64,000 nt of DNA, from positions 1-64,000 of the forward strand of contig JASANG010001260.1 of NCBI GenBank assembly GCA_030248215.1. Reading direction: 5' to 3'. The DNA is from Enoplolaimus lenunculus (Eukaryota; Nematoda; Enoplea; Enoplida; Thoracostomopsidae). Below, piece by piece: positions 1 through 13,200 of this stretch. The translations under genes and the position numbers were made by a program. A model generated the notes under the pieces. The model ran no database searches. It saw only the letters and a program-made list of their open reading frames with translations, and was not told the DNA's origin. Position 1 is the stretch's first letter. Each line of letters begins with the position of its first letter.

Positions 1-1440
1 ACGACGGTTGATTGACCGACATAAATTTCACCGATCGGTCGAGTTTTTTAACTAACTGTCTATTCAATTAATGGTTGGTTTTTGGGTGGGTTTCTACTAA
101 CGGTCGATTTCACTCCAACCGTTGGTTTTATTATTGGTTGCAGTTTCACTAATGTTATCATGATGGTTGGGTCTCACCTGAACCGTTGGTTCCCACCTGA
201 ACGGTTGGTTTCACCGACGGTTGAATTTCACCCGAACGGTTGGTTTCAGCGAATGGTTGCGTTCACCCAATTGGTTGGGTTTTACCCAACGGTTGATTTT
301 GGCAACGGTCGGGTTTCACCCCAACGGTGGGGTTTCACGAACGGTTTGCCAACGGTTGAATTCCACCGAACGGTTGGTTTCACCCAAGCGGTTTTGATTA
401 CGGTTGGGTTTCATCACGGTTGGTTTTACACGAAATGGTTAGTTTCACCTAATTGGTCTCACCTAACGGTTGAATTTTGGTGTTGAATTTTACACGAAAC
501 TGTTAGTTTTATTATGTTGAATTTTATGAAATTTTGGTTTTCCGAATGTCGGTTTCAACTGTTGAATTTTGATCATGATGCACTTACTGAAATGATTGCA
601 TTTCACGAAATGGTCTGGGTTTCACCATTTTGGGTTTTGGCAATGTATTGAACTATGAAACAGTCCGGTTTCACCTATTAAATTTTGGTGAACGGTCAAT
701 CATATTTTGGCAGAATTTGGGTTTCTACGGGGTCGGGAATTTTGGCAGAATTTTGGGAATTTCGAAAATATTGGGTTATGAATGTTGGTTTCACCTAATG
801 GTTATGAATGGGTTTCACTCCAACCGTTGGGTTTCACTAAATGGTTGAATTTTATATGCTTTGGGTTTCAAATGAATGGTTGGCTTCACAATGGTTAAAT
901 TTCACCAAATGGTTGAAATTTCACTGAAATGGTTGAGTTTTGGCTGTAATGGTTGAATTTTGATGGTTTGGGTTTCACACCAATGGTCTGGGTTCCACCA
1001 ATGGTTTGATCATTGGGTTAATTATGATGTTGAATTTCATCATTGGGTTGAATTTCACCTGAATGTTGAAATTTTATCACAATGTTAATTTCAGCGGTTG
1101 GATTTCACCCAACCGTTGGTTTCACCTAACGGTCCACCGCGGGGTCGGTTTCACCCCAACGGTTGGTTTCACCCCAACGGTTGGTTTCACCCCATCGGTC
1201 GGTTTCACCAAATCGTTGAGTTTCACACGATGGTTTTTTGGGTTTCACCAAACTGTTTTCACCCCAACGGTTGCTTTCACTCCAACGGTCGCGTTTCACC
1301 CCAACGGTTGGTTTCCTATTTCAATTTACGGTAAATTTCACTTGTACCGTTGAATTTCACACTACCGTTGCAGTTTCACTTGATGTCGGTTTTAGACGAA
1401 CGGTAAATTCATCTTACTGTCTGCACTAACGGTTGGGTTT
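1..1440 (-). repeat. Decayed inverted arm of the 18-bp satellite
   Basis: The 18-bp unit runs here in the opposite orientation to the rest of the array, reading GGTTTCACCCCAACGGTT on the plus strand. Units are easy to see at 60-480 and 1080-1440. Between about 480 and 1060 they are so diverged that only fragments such as GGTTTCACC and ATGGTTGAATTT remain. Reading frames here are by-products of the repeat. No gene is seen. Confidence 0.9.
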
Positions 1441-1490
1441 CACTCTAGGTTGGTTTTAACCAACGAAAAATTTAACCAATGTCGGAACCG

Positions 1491-1531
1491 AACGGTTGGT
1501 TTCCCCCAACCGTTGGGGGAAACCAACCGTT
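1491..1531. repeat. Perfect palindrome at the satellite inversion point
   Basis: Left arm AACGGTTGGTTTCCCCC (1491-1507), 7-bp centre AACCGTT, right arm GGGGGAAACCAACCGTT (1515-1531). The 17-bp arms are exact reverse complements. The palindrome lies about 50 bp inside the point where unit orientation changes. Confidence 0.95.
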
Positions 1532-1818
1532 GGGTAAAACCAACCGTTAGGGGAAACCAACCGTTGGGGTGAAACCAACCGTTGGGGTAAAACCAACGGT
1601 TGGGGTGAAACCAACCGGTGGGGTGAAACCCACCGTTGGGGCAAAACCCGCCGTTGGGGTGAAACCAACCGTCGGGGTGAAACAAACCGTTAGGGTGAAA
1701 CCATCGTTGGGGCGAAACCAACCGTTGGGGTGAAACCAACCGATGGGGTGAAACCAACCGTTCGGACAAAACCAACCGTTCGGGAAAACCAACCGTTGAG
1801 GCGAAACCAACAGTTGGA

Positions 1819-2969
1819 GTGAAACCCACCGTTGGGGCAAAACCAGCCGTTGGGGTGAAACCAACCGTTGGGGTGAAACCCACCGTTGGGGCAAAACCAG
1901 CCGTTGGGGTGAAACCAACCGTCGGGGTGAAACCAACCGTTAGGGTGAAACCAATCGTTGGGGCGAAACCAACCGTTGGGGTGAAACCAACCGATGGGGT
2001 GAAACCAACCGTTAAGGTGAAGCCAACCGTTGGGGTGAAACCCACCGTTGGGGCAAAACCAGCCGTTGGGGTGAAACCAACCGTCGGGGTGAAACCAACC
2101 GTTAGGGTGAAACCAATCGTTGTGGCAAAACCAACCGTTGGGGTAAAACCAACCGTTGGGGCAAAACCAACCGTTGGGGCAAAACCAACCGTTGGAGTGA
2201 AACCAACCGTTGAGGCGAAACCAACCGTTGGGGTGAAACCAACCGTTGGGGCAAAACCAACCGTTGGAATGAAACCAACCGTTGAGGCGAAACCAACCGT
2301 TGGGGTGAAACCCACCGTTGGGGCAAAACCAGCCGATGGGGTGAAACCAATTGTCGGGGTGAAACCAACCGTTGGGGCAAAACCAACCGTTGGGGGGAAA
2401 CCAACCGTGGGGGTGAAACCAACCGTTAGGGTGAAACCAATCGTTGGGGCGAAACCAACCGTTGGGGTGAAACCAACCGATGGGGTGAAACCAACCGTTC
2501 GGACAAAACCAACCGTTCGGGAAAACCAACCGTTGAGGCGAAACCAACCGTTGGGGTGAAACCCACCGTTGGGGCAAAACCAGCCGTTGGGGTGAAACCA
2601 ACCGTTGGGGTGAAACCCACCGTTGGGGCAAAACCAGCCGTTGGGGTGAAACCAACCGTCGGGGTGAAACCAACCGTTAGGGTGAAACCAATCGTTGGGG
2701 CGAAACCAACCGTTGGGGTGAAACCAACCGATGGGGTGAAACCAACCGTTAAGGTGAAGCCAACCGTTGGGGTGAAACCCACCGTTGGGGCAAAACCAGC
2801 CGTTGGGGTGAAACCAACCGTCGGGGTGAAACCAACCGTTAGGGTGAAACCAATCGTTGTGGCAAAACCAACCGTTGGGGTAAAACCAACCGTTGGGGCA
2901 AAACCAACCGTTGGGGCAAAACCAACCGTTGGAGTGAAACCAACCGTTGAGGCGAAACCAACCGTTGGG
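1819..2969 (+). repeat. Higher-order repeat within the satellite, offset 737 bp
   Basis: The order of variant units from 1819 recurs from 2556, including the rare variants reading GAKPAV, VRVKPIV, DGVKPTVKV and PIVVAK, with no translated difference over about 138 codons. The offset is 737 bp, about 41 units. This indicates recent segmental duplication inside the array. Confidence 0.85.
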
Positions 2970-5900
2970 GTGAAACCAACCGTTCGGACAAAACCAACCG
3001 TTCGGGAAAACCAACCGTAGGGGCAAAACCAACCGTTGGGGTGAAACCCACCGTTGGGGCAAAACCAGCCGTTGGGGTGAAACCAACCGTTGGGGTGAAA
3101 CCCACCGTTGGGGCAAAACCAGCCGTTGGGGTGAAACCAACCGTCGGGGTGAAACCAACCGTTGGGGTGAAACCAACCGTTGGGGTGAAACCAACCGTTG
3201 GGGTGAAACCGACTGTTGGGGTGAAACCAACCGTTGGGGTGAAACCAACCGTTGGGGTGAAACCAACCGTTGGGGTGAAACCAACCGTTGGGGTGAAACC
3301 AACCGTTGGGGTGAACCAACCGTTGGGGTGAAACCAACCGTTGGGGTGAAACCAACCGTTGGGGTGAAACCAACCGTTGGGGTGAAACCAACCGTTGGGG
3401 TGAAACCAACCGTTGGGGTGAAACCAACCGTTGGGGTGAAACCAACCGTTGGGGTGAAACCAACCGTTAGGGTGAAACCAACCGTTGGGGTGAAACCGAC
3501 CGTTGGGGGGTGAAACCAACCGTTGGGGTAAAACCAACCGTTGGGGCAAAACCAACCGTTGAGGTAAAACCAACCGTTGAGGTAAAACCAACCGTTGGGG
3601 CAAAACCAACCGTTGGGGTGAAACCAACCGTTGAGGCGAAACCGACTGTTGGGGTGAAACCAACAGTTGGGGTAAAACCAACCGTTGGGGTAAAACCAAC
3701 CGTTGGGGTAAAACCAACCGTTGGGGTGAAACCAACTGTTGGGGTGAAACCAACCGTTGGGGTGAAACCGGGTGAAACCAACCGTTGGGGTGAAACCAAC
3801 CGTTGGCGTGAAACCAACCGTTGGGGCAAAACCAACCGTTGGGGTAAAACCGACTGTTGGGGTGAAACCAACCGTTGGGGTAAAACCAACCGTTGGTGTG
3901 AAACCAACCGTTGAGGTGAATCCAACCGTTCGGGTGAAACCAACTGTTGGGGGTGAACCCAACCGTTGGGGTGAAACCAACCGTTGTGGTAAAACCAACC
4001 GTTGGGGTGAAACCAACCGTTGGGTGAAACCAACCGTTGGGGTGAAACCAACCGTTGGGGTGAAACCAACCGTTGGGGTGAAACCAACCGTTGGGGTGAA
4101 ACCAACCGTTGGGGTGAAACCAACCGTTCTGGTGAAACCAGCCGTTGGGGTGAAACCAACTGTTGGGGCGAAACCAACCGTTAGGGTGAAACCAACCGTT
4201 GGGGTGAAACCAACCGTTGGGGTGAAACCAACCGTTGGGGTGAAACCAACCGTTGGGGTTAAACCAACCGTTGGGGTGAAAACAACCGTTGGGGCAAAAC
4301 CAACCGTTGAGATAAAACCAACCGTTGGGGTGAAACCAACCGTTGGGGTGAAACCAACCGTTGGGGTGAAACCAACCGTTGGGGTGAAACCAACCGTTGG
4401 GGCAAAACCAACCGTTGGGGCAAAACCAACCGTTGGGGTGAAACCAACCGTTGGGGCAAAACCAACCGTTGGGGTGAAACCAACCGTTGGGGTGAAAGCA
4501 CCCGTTGGGGTGAAACCAACCGTCGGGGTGAAACCAACCGTCGGGGTGAAACCAACCGTTGGGGTGAAATCAAACGTTGGGGCGAAACCAAACGGGGGGG
4601 TGAAACCAACCGTTGGGGGTGAAACCAACCGTTGGCGTGAAACCAACTGTTGGGGTGAAACCAACCGTTGGGGGAAAACAGCCGTTGGGGTGAAACCAAC
4701 CGTTGGGTGAAACCACCCGGTGGGGTGAAACCAACCGTTGGGGTGAAACCAACCGTTGGGGTGAAACCAACCGTTGGGGTGAAACCAACCGTTGGGGTGA
4801 AACCAACCGTTGGGGTGAAACCAACCGTTGGGGTGAAACCAACCGTTAGGGTGAAACCAACCGTTGGGGTGAAACCAACCGTTGGGGTGAAACCAACCGT
4901 TGGGGTAAAACCAACCGTTGAGGTGAAAGCGACTGTTGGGGTGAAACCAACCGTTGGGGAGAAACCAACCGTTGGGATCAAACCGACTGTTGGTGTAAAA
5001 CCAACCGTTGGGGTGAAACAAACCGTTCGGGTGAAGCCAACTGTTGAGGTGAAACCAACCGTTGGGGTGAAACCAACCGTTGGGGTGAAACCAACCGTTG
5101 GGGCAAAACCAACCGTTGGGGTGAAACCAACCGTTGGGGTGAAACCAACCGTTGGGGTAAAACCAACCGTTGGGGTGAAACCAACCGTTGGGGTGAAGCC
5201 AACCGTTGTGGCAAAACTAACCGTTGGGGTGAAACCAACCGTTGGGGTGAAACCATCCGTTGGGGCGAAACCAACCGTTGGGGTGAAACCAACCGTCGGG
5301 GTGAAACCAACCGTTGGGGTGAAACCTACAGTTGGGGAGAAACCAACCGTTAGGGTGAAACCAACCGTTAGGGTGAAACCAACCGTTGGGGTGAAACCAA
5401 CCGTTGGGGCGAAACCAACCGTTGGGGTGAAACCAACCGTTGGGGTGAAACCAACCGTTGGGGTGAAACCAACTGTTGGGGTGCAAACCAACCGTTGGGT
5501 GTTAACCAACCGTTGGGGCGAAACCAACCGTTGGGGCGAAACCAACCGTTGGGGTGAAACCAACCGTTGGGGTGAAACCAACCGTTGGGGTGAAACCAAC
5601 CGTTGGGGTGAAACTAACCGTTGGGGTAAAACCAACCGTTGGGGGTTAAACCTACCGTTGGTGTGAAACCAACCGTTGGGGTGAAACCAACCGTTGGGGT
5701 AAAACCAACCGTTGGTGACAAACCAACCGTTGGGGAAAAACCAACCGTTGGGGTGAAACCAACCGTTGGGGTGAAACCAACCGTTGGGGTGAAACCAACC
5801 GTTGGGGTGAAACCAACCGTTGGGGGAAAACCAACCGTTGGGGTGAAACCAACCGTTGGGGTGAAACCAACCGTTGGGGCAAAACCAACCGTTGGGGTGA

Positions 5901-8900
5901 AACCAACCGTTGGGGTGAAACCAACCGTTGGGGAGAAACCAACCGTTGGGGTGAAACCAACCGTTGGGGTGAAACCAACCGTTGGGGTGAAACCAACCGA
6001 TGGGGTGAAACCAACCGTTGGGGTGAAACCAACCGTTGGGGTGAAACCAACCGTTGAGGCGAAACCAACCGTTGGGGTGAAACCAACCGTTGAGGCGAAA
6101 CCAACCGTTGGGGTGAAACCAACCGTTGGGGGAAAACCAACCGTTGGGGTGAAACCAACCGTTGGGGTGGAACCAACCGTTGGGGCGAAACCACCGTTGG
6201 GGTGAAACCAACCGTCGGGGTGAAACCAACCGTTAGGGTGAAACCAACCGTTGGGGCCAAACCAACCGTTGGGGTGAAACCAACCGATGGGGTGAAACCA
6301 ACCGTTGGGGTGAAACCAACCGTTGGGGTGAAACCAACCGTTGGGGCGAAACCAGCCGTTGGGGTGAAACCAACCGTCAAGGTGAAACCAACCGTTGGGG
6401 TGAAACCAACCGTTGGGGCAAAACCAACCGTTGGGGTTAAACCAACCGTTGGGGTGAAACCAACCGTAGGGCGAAACCAACCGTTGGGGTGAAACCAACC
6501 GTTGGGGCGAAACCAACGGTTGGGAAAACCAACCGTAGGGCAAAACCAACCGTTGGGGTGAAACCAACCGTAAGGGGCAAAACCAACCGTTGGGGTGAAA
6601 CCAACCGTTGGGGTGAAACCAACCGTTGGGGTGAAACCAACCGTTGGGGTGAAACCCACCGTTGGGGTGAAACCAACCGTTGGGGTGAAACCAACCGAAG
6701 GGGGTAAACCAACCGTTGGGGTCAAACCAACCGCTGGGGTGAAACCAACCGTTGGGGCGAAACCAACCGTTGCGGCAAATCCAACCGTTGGGGAAAAACC
6801 AACCGTTGGGGTGAAACCAACCGTTGGGGAAAAACCAACCGATGTGGTGAAACCAACAGTTGTCGAGAAACCAACCGTTGGGGAGAAACCGAGTGTTGGG
6901 GTGAAACCGAGGGTGGGGGTGAAACCAACCGTTGGGGTGAAACCAACCGTTGGGGCGAAAGGGCCAACCGTTGGGGTGAAACCGACCGAATGGGTGAAAC
7001 CAACCGTTGGGGTAAAACCAACCGATGGGGTAAAAGTGCCACCATTAAGCAAACCGTTGGGGTCAAACCAACCGTCGGGGTGAAACCAACCGTTAGGGTG
7101 AAACCAATCGTTGGGTGTGAAACCAACCGTTGGGGTAAAACCAACCGTTGGGGCGAAACCAACCATTGGGGCGAAACCAACCGTTGGAGTGAAACCAACC
7201 GTTGGGGCGACACCAACCGTTGGGGTGAAACCAACCGTTGGAGCAAAACCAACCGTTAAGGTGAAACCAACCGTTAGGGCGAGACCAACCGTTGGGGTGA
7301 AACCAACCGTTGGGGCGAAACCAACCGTTGGGGTGAAACGAACCGTTGGGGTGAAGCTCCACCGTTGGGGCAAAACCAGCCGTTGGGGTGAAACCAACCG
7401 TCGGGGTGAAACCAACCGTTGGGGTGAAACCAACCGTTGGGGTGAAACCAACCGTTAGGGTGAAGCCAACCGTTGGGGTGAAACCGACCGTTGTGGCAAA
7501 ACCAACCGTTGGGGTGAAACCAACCGTTGAGGTGAAAGCGACTGTTGAGGTGAAACCAACCGTTGGGGTGAAACCAACCGTTCGGGTGAAACCAACCGTT
7601 GGTGTGAAACCAACCGTTGAGGTGAATCCAACCGTTGTGGTGAAACCAACCGTTGAGGTGAAAGCGACTGTTGGGGTGAAACCAACCGTTGGGGTGAAAC
7701 CAACCGTTGAGGTGAAAGCGACTGTTGGGGTGAAACCAACCGTTGGGGTGAAACCAACCGTTGGGGTGAAACGAACCGTTTGGGTAAAACCAACCGTTGA
7801 GGTGAATCCAACCGTTCGGGTGAAACGAACAGTTAGGGTGAAGCCAACCGTTGGGGAGAAACCGACCGTTGTGGCAATACCAACCTTTGGAGTGAAACCA
7901 ACCGTTGGGATAAAACCACCCGTTGAAGTGAAAGCGACTGTTGGGATGAAACCAACCGTTGGGGTGAAACCAACCGTTGGGGTCAAACCGACTGCTGGTG
8001 TGAAACCAACAGTTGGGGTGAAACCAACCGCTGGGGTGAAACAAACCGTTGGGGTGAAACCGACTGTTGCGTGATACCAACCATTATGGTGAAACCAACC
8101 GTTGGGGCAAAACCAGCCGTTGGGGTGAAACCAACCGTTGGGGCAAAACCAACCTTTGGGGTGAAACCGACCGTTGGGGTGAAACCAACCGTTGGGGGGA
8201 AACCAACCGTTAGGGTGAGACCAACCGTTGGGGTGAAACCAACCGTCAAGGTGAAACCAACCGTTAGGGTGAAACCAGCCGTTGGGGTGAAACCAACCGT
8301 TGGGGTGAAACCAACCGATGGGGTGAAACCAACCGTTGGGGTGAAACCAACCGATGAGGTGGAACCAACCATTGGGGTGAAACAAGCCGTTGGTGTGAAA
8401 CCAACCGTCAAGGTGAAACCAACCGTTAAGGGTGAAACCAACCGTTGGGGTGAAACCAACCGTTGGGGTGAACGCCAACCATTGGCCCGGAAGCAACCGT
8501 TGGGGCGAAACCAACCGTTAGGGTGAGACCAACCGTTGGGGTGAAACTAACCGTTGGTGTGAAACCAACCGTCAAGGTGAAACCAACCGTTAGGGTGAAA
8601 CCAGCCGTTGTGATAAAACCAACCGTTGGGGTGAAACCAACCTATGGGGTGAAACCAACCGTTGGGAAGCCAAACCGACCGAAAAGGTGGAACCAACCAT
8701 TGGGGTGAAACAAGCCGTTGGTGTGAAACCAACTGTCAAGGTGAAACCAACCGTTAGGGTGAAACCAACCGTTGGGGTGAAACCAACCGTTGGGGTGAAA
8801 CCAACCGTTGGGGGCTAACGCCAACCGTTGGGTTGAAACCAACCGTCGGGGTGAAACCAACCGTTAGGGTGAAACCAACGGTTGGAGTGAAACCAACCGT

Positions 8901-10240
8901 CGGGGTGAAACTAACCGTTAGGGTGAAACCAACCGTTGGGGTGAAACCAACCGTTGGAGTGAAATCAACCGTTGGGGTGAAACCAACCGTTGGGGTGAAA
9001 CCGACCGTTGGGGTGAAATCAACCGTTGGGGTAAAACCAACCGATGGGGTGAAACCAACTGTTGGGGTCAAATCAACCGTCGGGGCGAAACCTTACCGTT
9101 GGGGTGTAAACAACCGTCTGGGTGAAACCAACCGTTGGGGTGAAACCAACCGTTGGGGTGAAACCAACCATTGGGGGGAAACCAACCGTTGGGGGAAACC
9201 AACCGTTAGGGTGAGACCAACCGTTGGGGTGAAACTAACCGTTGGTGTAAAACCAACCGTCAAGGTGAAACCAACCGTTAGGGTGAGACCAACCGTTGGG
9301 GTGAAACTAACCGTTGGTGTAAAACCAACCGTCAAGGTGAAACCAACCGTTAGGGTGAAACCAACCGTTGGGGTGAAACCAACCGTTGGGGTGAAACCAA
9401 CCGTTGGGGTAAATTCAACCGTTGGGGTGAAACCCACCGTTGGGGTGAAACCGACCGTTGGGGTGAAATCAACCGTTGGGGTAAAACCAACCAATTGGGT
9501 GAAACCAACCGTTGGGGTGAAACCAACCGTTGGGGTGAAACCAACCGTGGGGGTGAAACCAACCGTTAGGGTGAAACAAACGGTTGGGGTGAAACCAACC
9601 GTGGGGGTGAAACGAACCGTTAGGGTGAAACCAACCGTTGTGGTTAAAACAACCGTTGGTGTTAAATCAACCGTTGGGGTGAAACCAACCGTTGGGGTGA
9701 AACCGACCGTTGGGGTTAAACCAACCGTTGGGGTTAAACCAACCGATGGGGTGAAACCAACTGTTGGGGTCAAATCAACCGTCGGGGTGAAACCAACCGT
9801 TGGGGTGAAACCAACCGTTGGGGTGAAACCAACCGTTGGGGTGCAAACCAACCATTGGGAAGAAACCAACCGTTGGGGAGAAACCAACCGTTAGGGTGAG
9901 ACCAACCGTTGGGGTGAAACTAACCGTTGGTGTGAAACCAACCGTCAAGGTGAAACCAACCGTTAGGGTGAAACCAGCCGTTGGGGTGAAACCAACCGTT
10001 GGGGTGAAACCAACCGTTGGGGTGAAACCAACCGTTGGGGTGAAACCAACCGTTGGAGTGAAACCAACAGTTGGGGTGAAACCGACCGTTGAGGTGAAAT
10101 CAACCGTTGGGGTAAAACCAACCGATGGGGTGAAACCAACTGTTGGGGTCAAATCAACCGTCGGGGTGAAACCAACCGTTGGGGTGAAACCAACCGTTGG
10201 GGTGAAACCAACCGTTGGGGTGAAACCAACCATTGGGAAG

Positions 10241-13200
10241 AACGCCAACCGTTCCGGTCAAACGAATTGTTAGGTTAGACCGACCGGTTTGGGGCGTTGC
10301 CAAGGAGGCTGCGTGAAACCGACCGTCAACGCCGTAAAACTTCAAACTGTTAGGGTGAAACCAACTGGTTTGGTGAAAACCAACTGGTTGGGGTGAAACT
10401 AGGGGTTGGGGCGAAACCGGGTGGTCGGGTGGAACCTAGCCTTTCGGTTGAACCCGATGGTTGGGGACGCCAAAAATTACCGCTAGGCTCCCACCAAACG
10501 TTGGAAGTGGAACCAAGGCCCCCCGGCTTAAACCAAACCGTTAGCGCCTAAAACCAACGCCCGGGTGAAACCAACCGGGTTTGGAAGTGAGGACGGCCTG
10601 TTGGGGTCGCACGAGGCGGTGGGGTGAAACCGACCGTTGGGGTGAAATCAACCGTTGGGGTAAAACCAACCGATGGGGTGAAACCAACTGTTGGGGTCAA
10701 ATCAACCGTCGGGGTGAAACCAACCGTTGGGGTGAATCAACCGTTGGGGTGAAACCAACCGTTGGGGTGAAACCGACAGTTGGGGTGAAATCAACCGTTG
10801 GGGTAAAACCAACCGATGGGGTGAAACCAACTGTTGGGGTCAAATCAACCGTCGGGCGGGGAGGCGCGTTGGAAACCAACCGTTGGGGTGAAACCAACCG
10901 TTGGGGTGAAACCAACCGTTGGGGTGAAACCAACCATTGGGGCGAAACCAACCGTTGGGGAAAAACCAACCGTTAGGTGAGACCAACCGTTGAGGCTCCA
11001 GCTTAACCGTCGGCGCCCCTAAAACCAACCGTGCCCCCAAGGGGGGGTGAAACCAACCGTTAGGGTGAGACCAACCGTTGGGGTGAAACTAACCTGTTGG
11101 TGAAGAAAACCAACCGTCAAGGTGAAACCAACCGTTAGGGTGAAACCAACCGTTGGGGTGAAACCAACCGTTGGGGTGAAACCAACCGTTGAGGTGAAAC
11201 CAACCGTTGGGTTGAAATCAACCGTTTGAGTGAAATCAACCGTTGGGGTGAAACCAACCGTTGGGGTGGAATTAACCGTGGGGTGAAACCCACCGTTGGG
11301 GTGAATCCGAGCGTTGGGGTAAAAAATCAACCGATGGGGTAAAACTAACCAATGGGGTGAAACCAACATTTAGGGGCAAATCAACCGTCGGGGTGAAACC
11401 AACCTTCCGGGTGAAACCAACAGTTGGGGTGAAACCAACCGTCGGGTAAAATTAACCGTTGGGGTGAAACCAACCGTTGGGGTGAAACCAACCGTCGGGG
11501 TGAAATCAGCAACCGTTGGGGTGAAACCAACCGTTGGGGCTAAAATCAACCGTTGGAGTGAAATCAACAGTTGGGGTGAAACCAACCGATGGGGCGAAAC
11601 CGACCGTTCGGGTCAAATCAACCGTCGGGGTAAAACCAACCGATGGGGTGAAACCAACTGTTGGGGTCAAACCAACATTCCAGATGGAAAAACCAACCGT
11701 TGGGGTGAAACCAAGACGTTGGGGTGAAACCAACCGTTGGGGTGAAACCAACCATTGGGGTCAAATTCGACCGTTGGGGTGAAACCAGCCGTTTGGGTGA
11801 GACCAACCGTTTGGGCGAAACCAACCGATGGTGTGAAACCAACCGCTAAGGTGAAACCAACCGTTAGGGTGAAACCAGCCAGAGTTGGGAGTGAAACCAA
11901 CAGTTGGGGTGAAACCAACCGTTGGGGTGAAACCAACTTTTGGGGTGAAACCAACCGTTTGAGTGAAACCAACCGTTGGGGTGAAGGCGACCGTTAGGGG
12001 GGAAACCAACCGTTGGGGTAAAACCAACCGATGGGGTGAAACCAACATTTGGGGTCAAACCAACCGCTGGGGTGAAATTAACCGTTGGGGTGAAACTAAC
12101 CGTTGTGGTGAAACCAACCGTTGGGGTGAAACCAACCATTGGGGTGAAACCAACCGTTCGGGGAAATCAACCGTTAAGGGTGAGACCAACCGTTGGGGTG
12201 AAACGAGCACGTCATGGTGTGAAACCAACTGTCAAGGTGAAACCAACCGTTAGGGTGAAACCATTCGTTGGGGTGAAACCAACCGTTGGGGTGAAACCAA
12301 CCATTGGGGTGAAACCAACCGTTGGGTTGAAACCAACCGTCGGGGTGAAACCAACCGTTAGGGCGAAACCAACGGTTGGAGTGAAACCAACCGTCGGGGT
12401 GAAGCTAAGCGTTAGGGTGAAACCAACCGTTGGGGTGAAACCAAAGACCGTTGGAAAGTGAAATCAACCGTTGGGGTGAAACCAACCGTTGGGGTGAAAC
12501 CGACCGTTGGGGTGAAAACTAACCGATGGGGTAAAACCAACCGATGGGGTCAAATCAACTGTCGGGGTAAAACCAACCGTTGGGGTGAAACCAACCGTTG
12601 GGGTGAAATCAACCGTTGTGGTGAAACCAATGGTTAGGGTGAAATCGATCGTTGGGGTGAAACCAATCGTTGGGGTGAAACCAACCGTTGGAGTGAAACC
12701 AACCGTTGGGGTCAAAAATTAACCGTTGGGGTAAAACCAACCGACGGGGTGAAACCAACCGTTGGGGGTGAAACCAACCGTTGGGGTGAAACTAACCGTT
12801 GTTAAAATTGGACAAAGGTGAAACCAACCGTTGGGGTGAAACCAACCGTTGGGGTGAAAGAGCAACCATTGGGTGAAACGAACCGTTGGGTTGAAATCAA
12901 CCGTTAGGGTGAAACCAACCGTTGGGGTGAAACCAACCGTTGGGGTAAAACCAACCGTCAAGGTGAAAAACCAACCGTTTGGGTGAGACCAACAGTTGGG
13001 GTGAAACCAACCGTTGTGGTAAAACCAACCGTCAAGGTGAAACCAACCGTTAGGGTGAAACCAACAGTTGGGGTGAAACCAACCGTCGGGGTGAAACTAA
13101 CCGTTGGGGTGAAACCAACCGTTGGGGTGAAACCAACCGTTGGAGTGAAACCAACCGTTTGGGTGAAACCAACCGTTGGGGAGGTGAAAACCAACCGATG

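Larger units (their letters stand above)
1441..10240 (+). repeat. 18-bp satellite array, main block 1
   Basis: Head-to-tail copies of GGGGTGAAACCAACCGTT with single-base variants (GGGGCAAAACC, GTTAGGGTG, GTCAAGGTG, CCGATGGGG). Since 18 is six codons, one plus frame reads GVKPTV and another GETNRW, while the minus frames read TVGFTP, NGWFHP and RLVSPQ; only one frame has a stop in each unit. The open frames, up to about 1,190 codons at 1440-5021 on the minus strand, show no codon bias, domain or start context and are not called as genes. Each unit holds the dyad CCAAC-C-GTTGG. Confidence 0.97.

Noticed and set aside
1440-5021. Reading frame of about 1,190 codons on the minus strand, and dozens of similar long frames up to 23 kb
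   Set aside because: They follow from an 18-bp unit with no stop in five frames. They overlap one another on both strands, change frame at each indel and show no start context, domain or codon bias.
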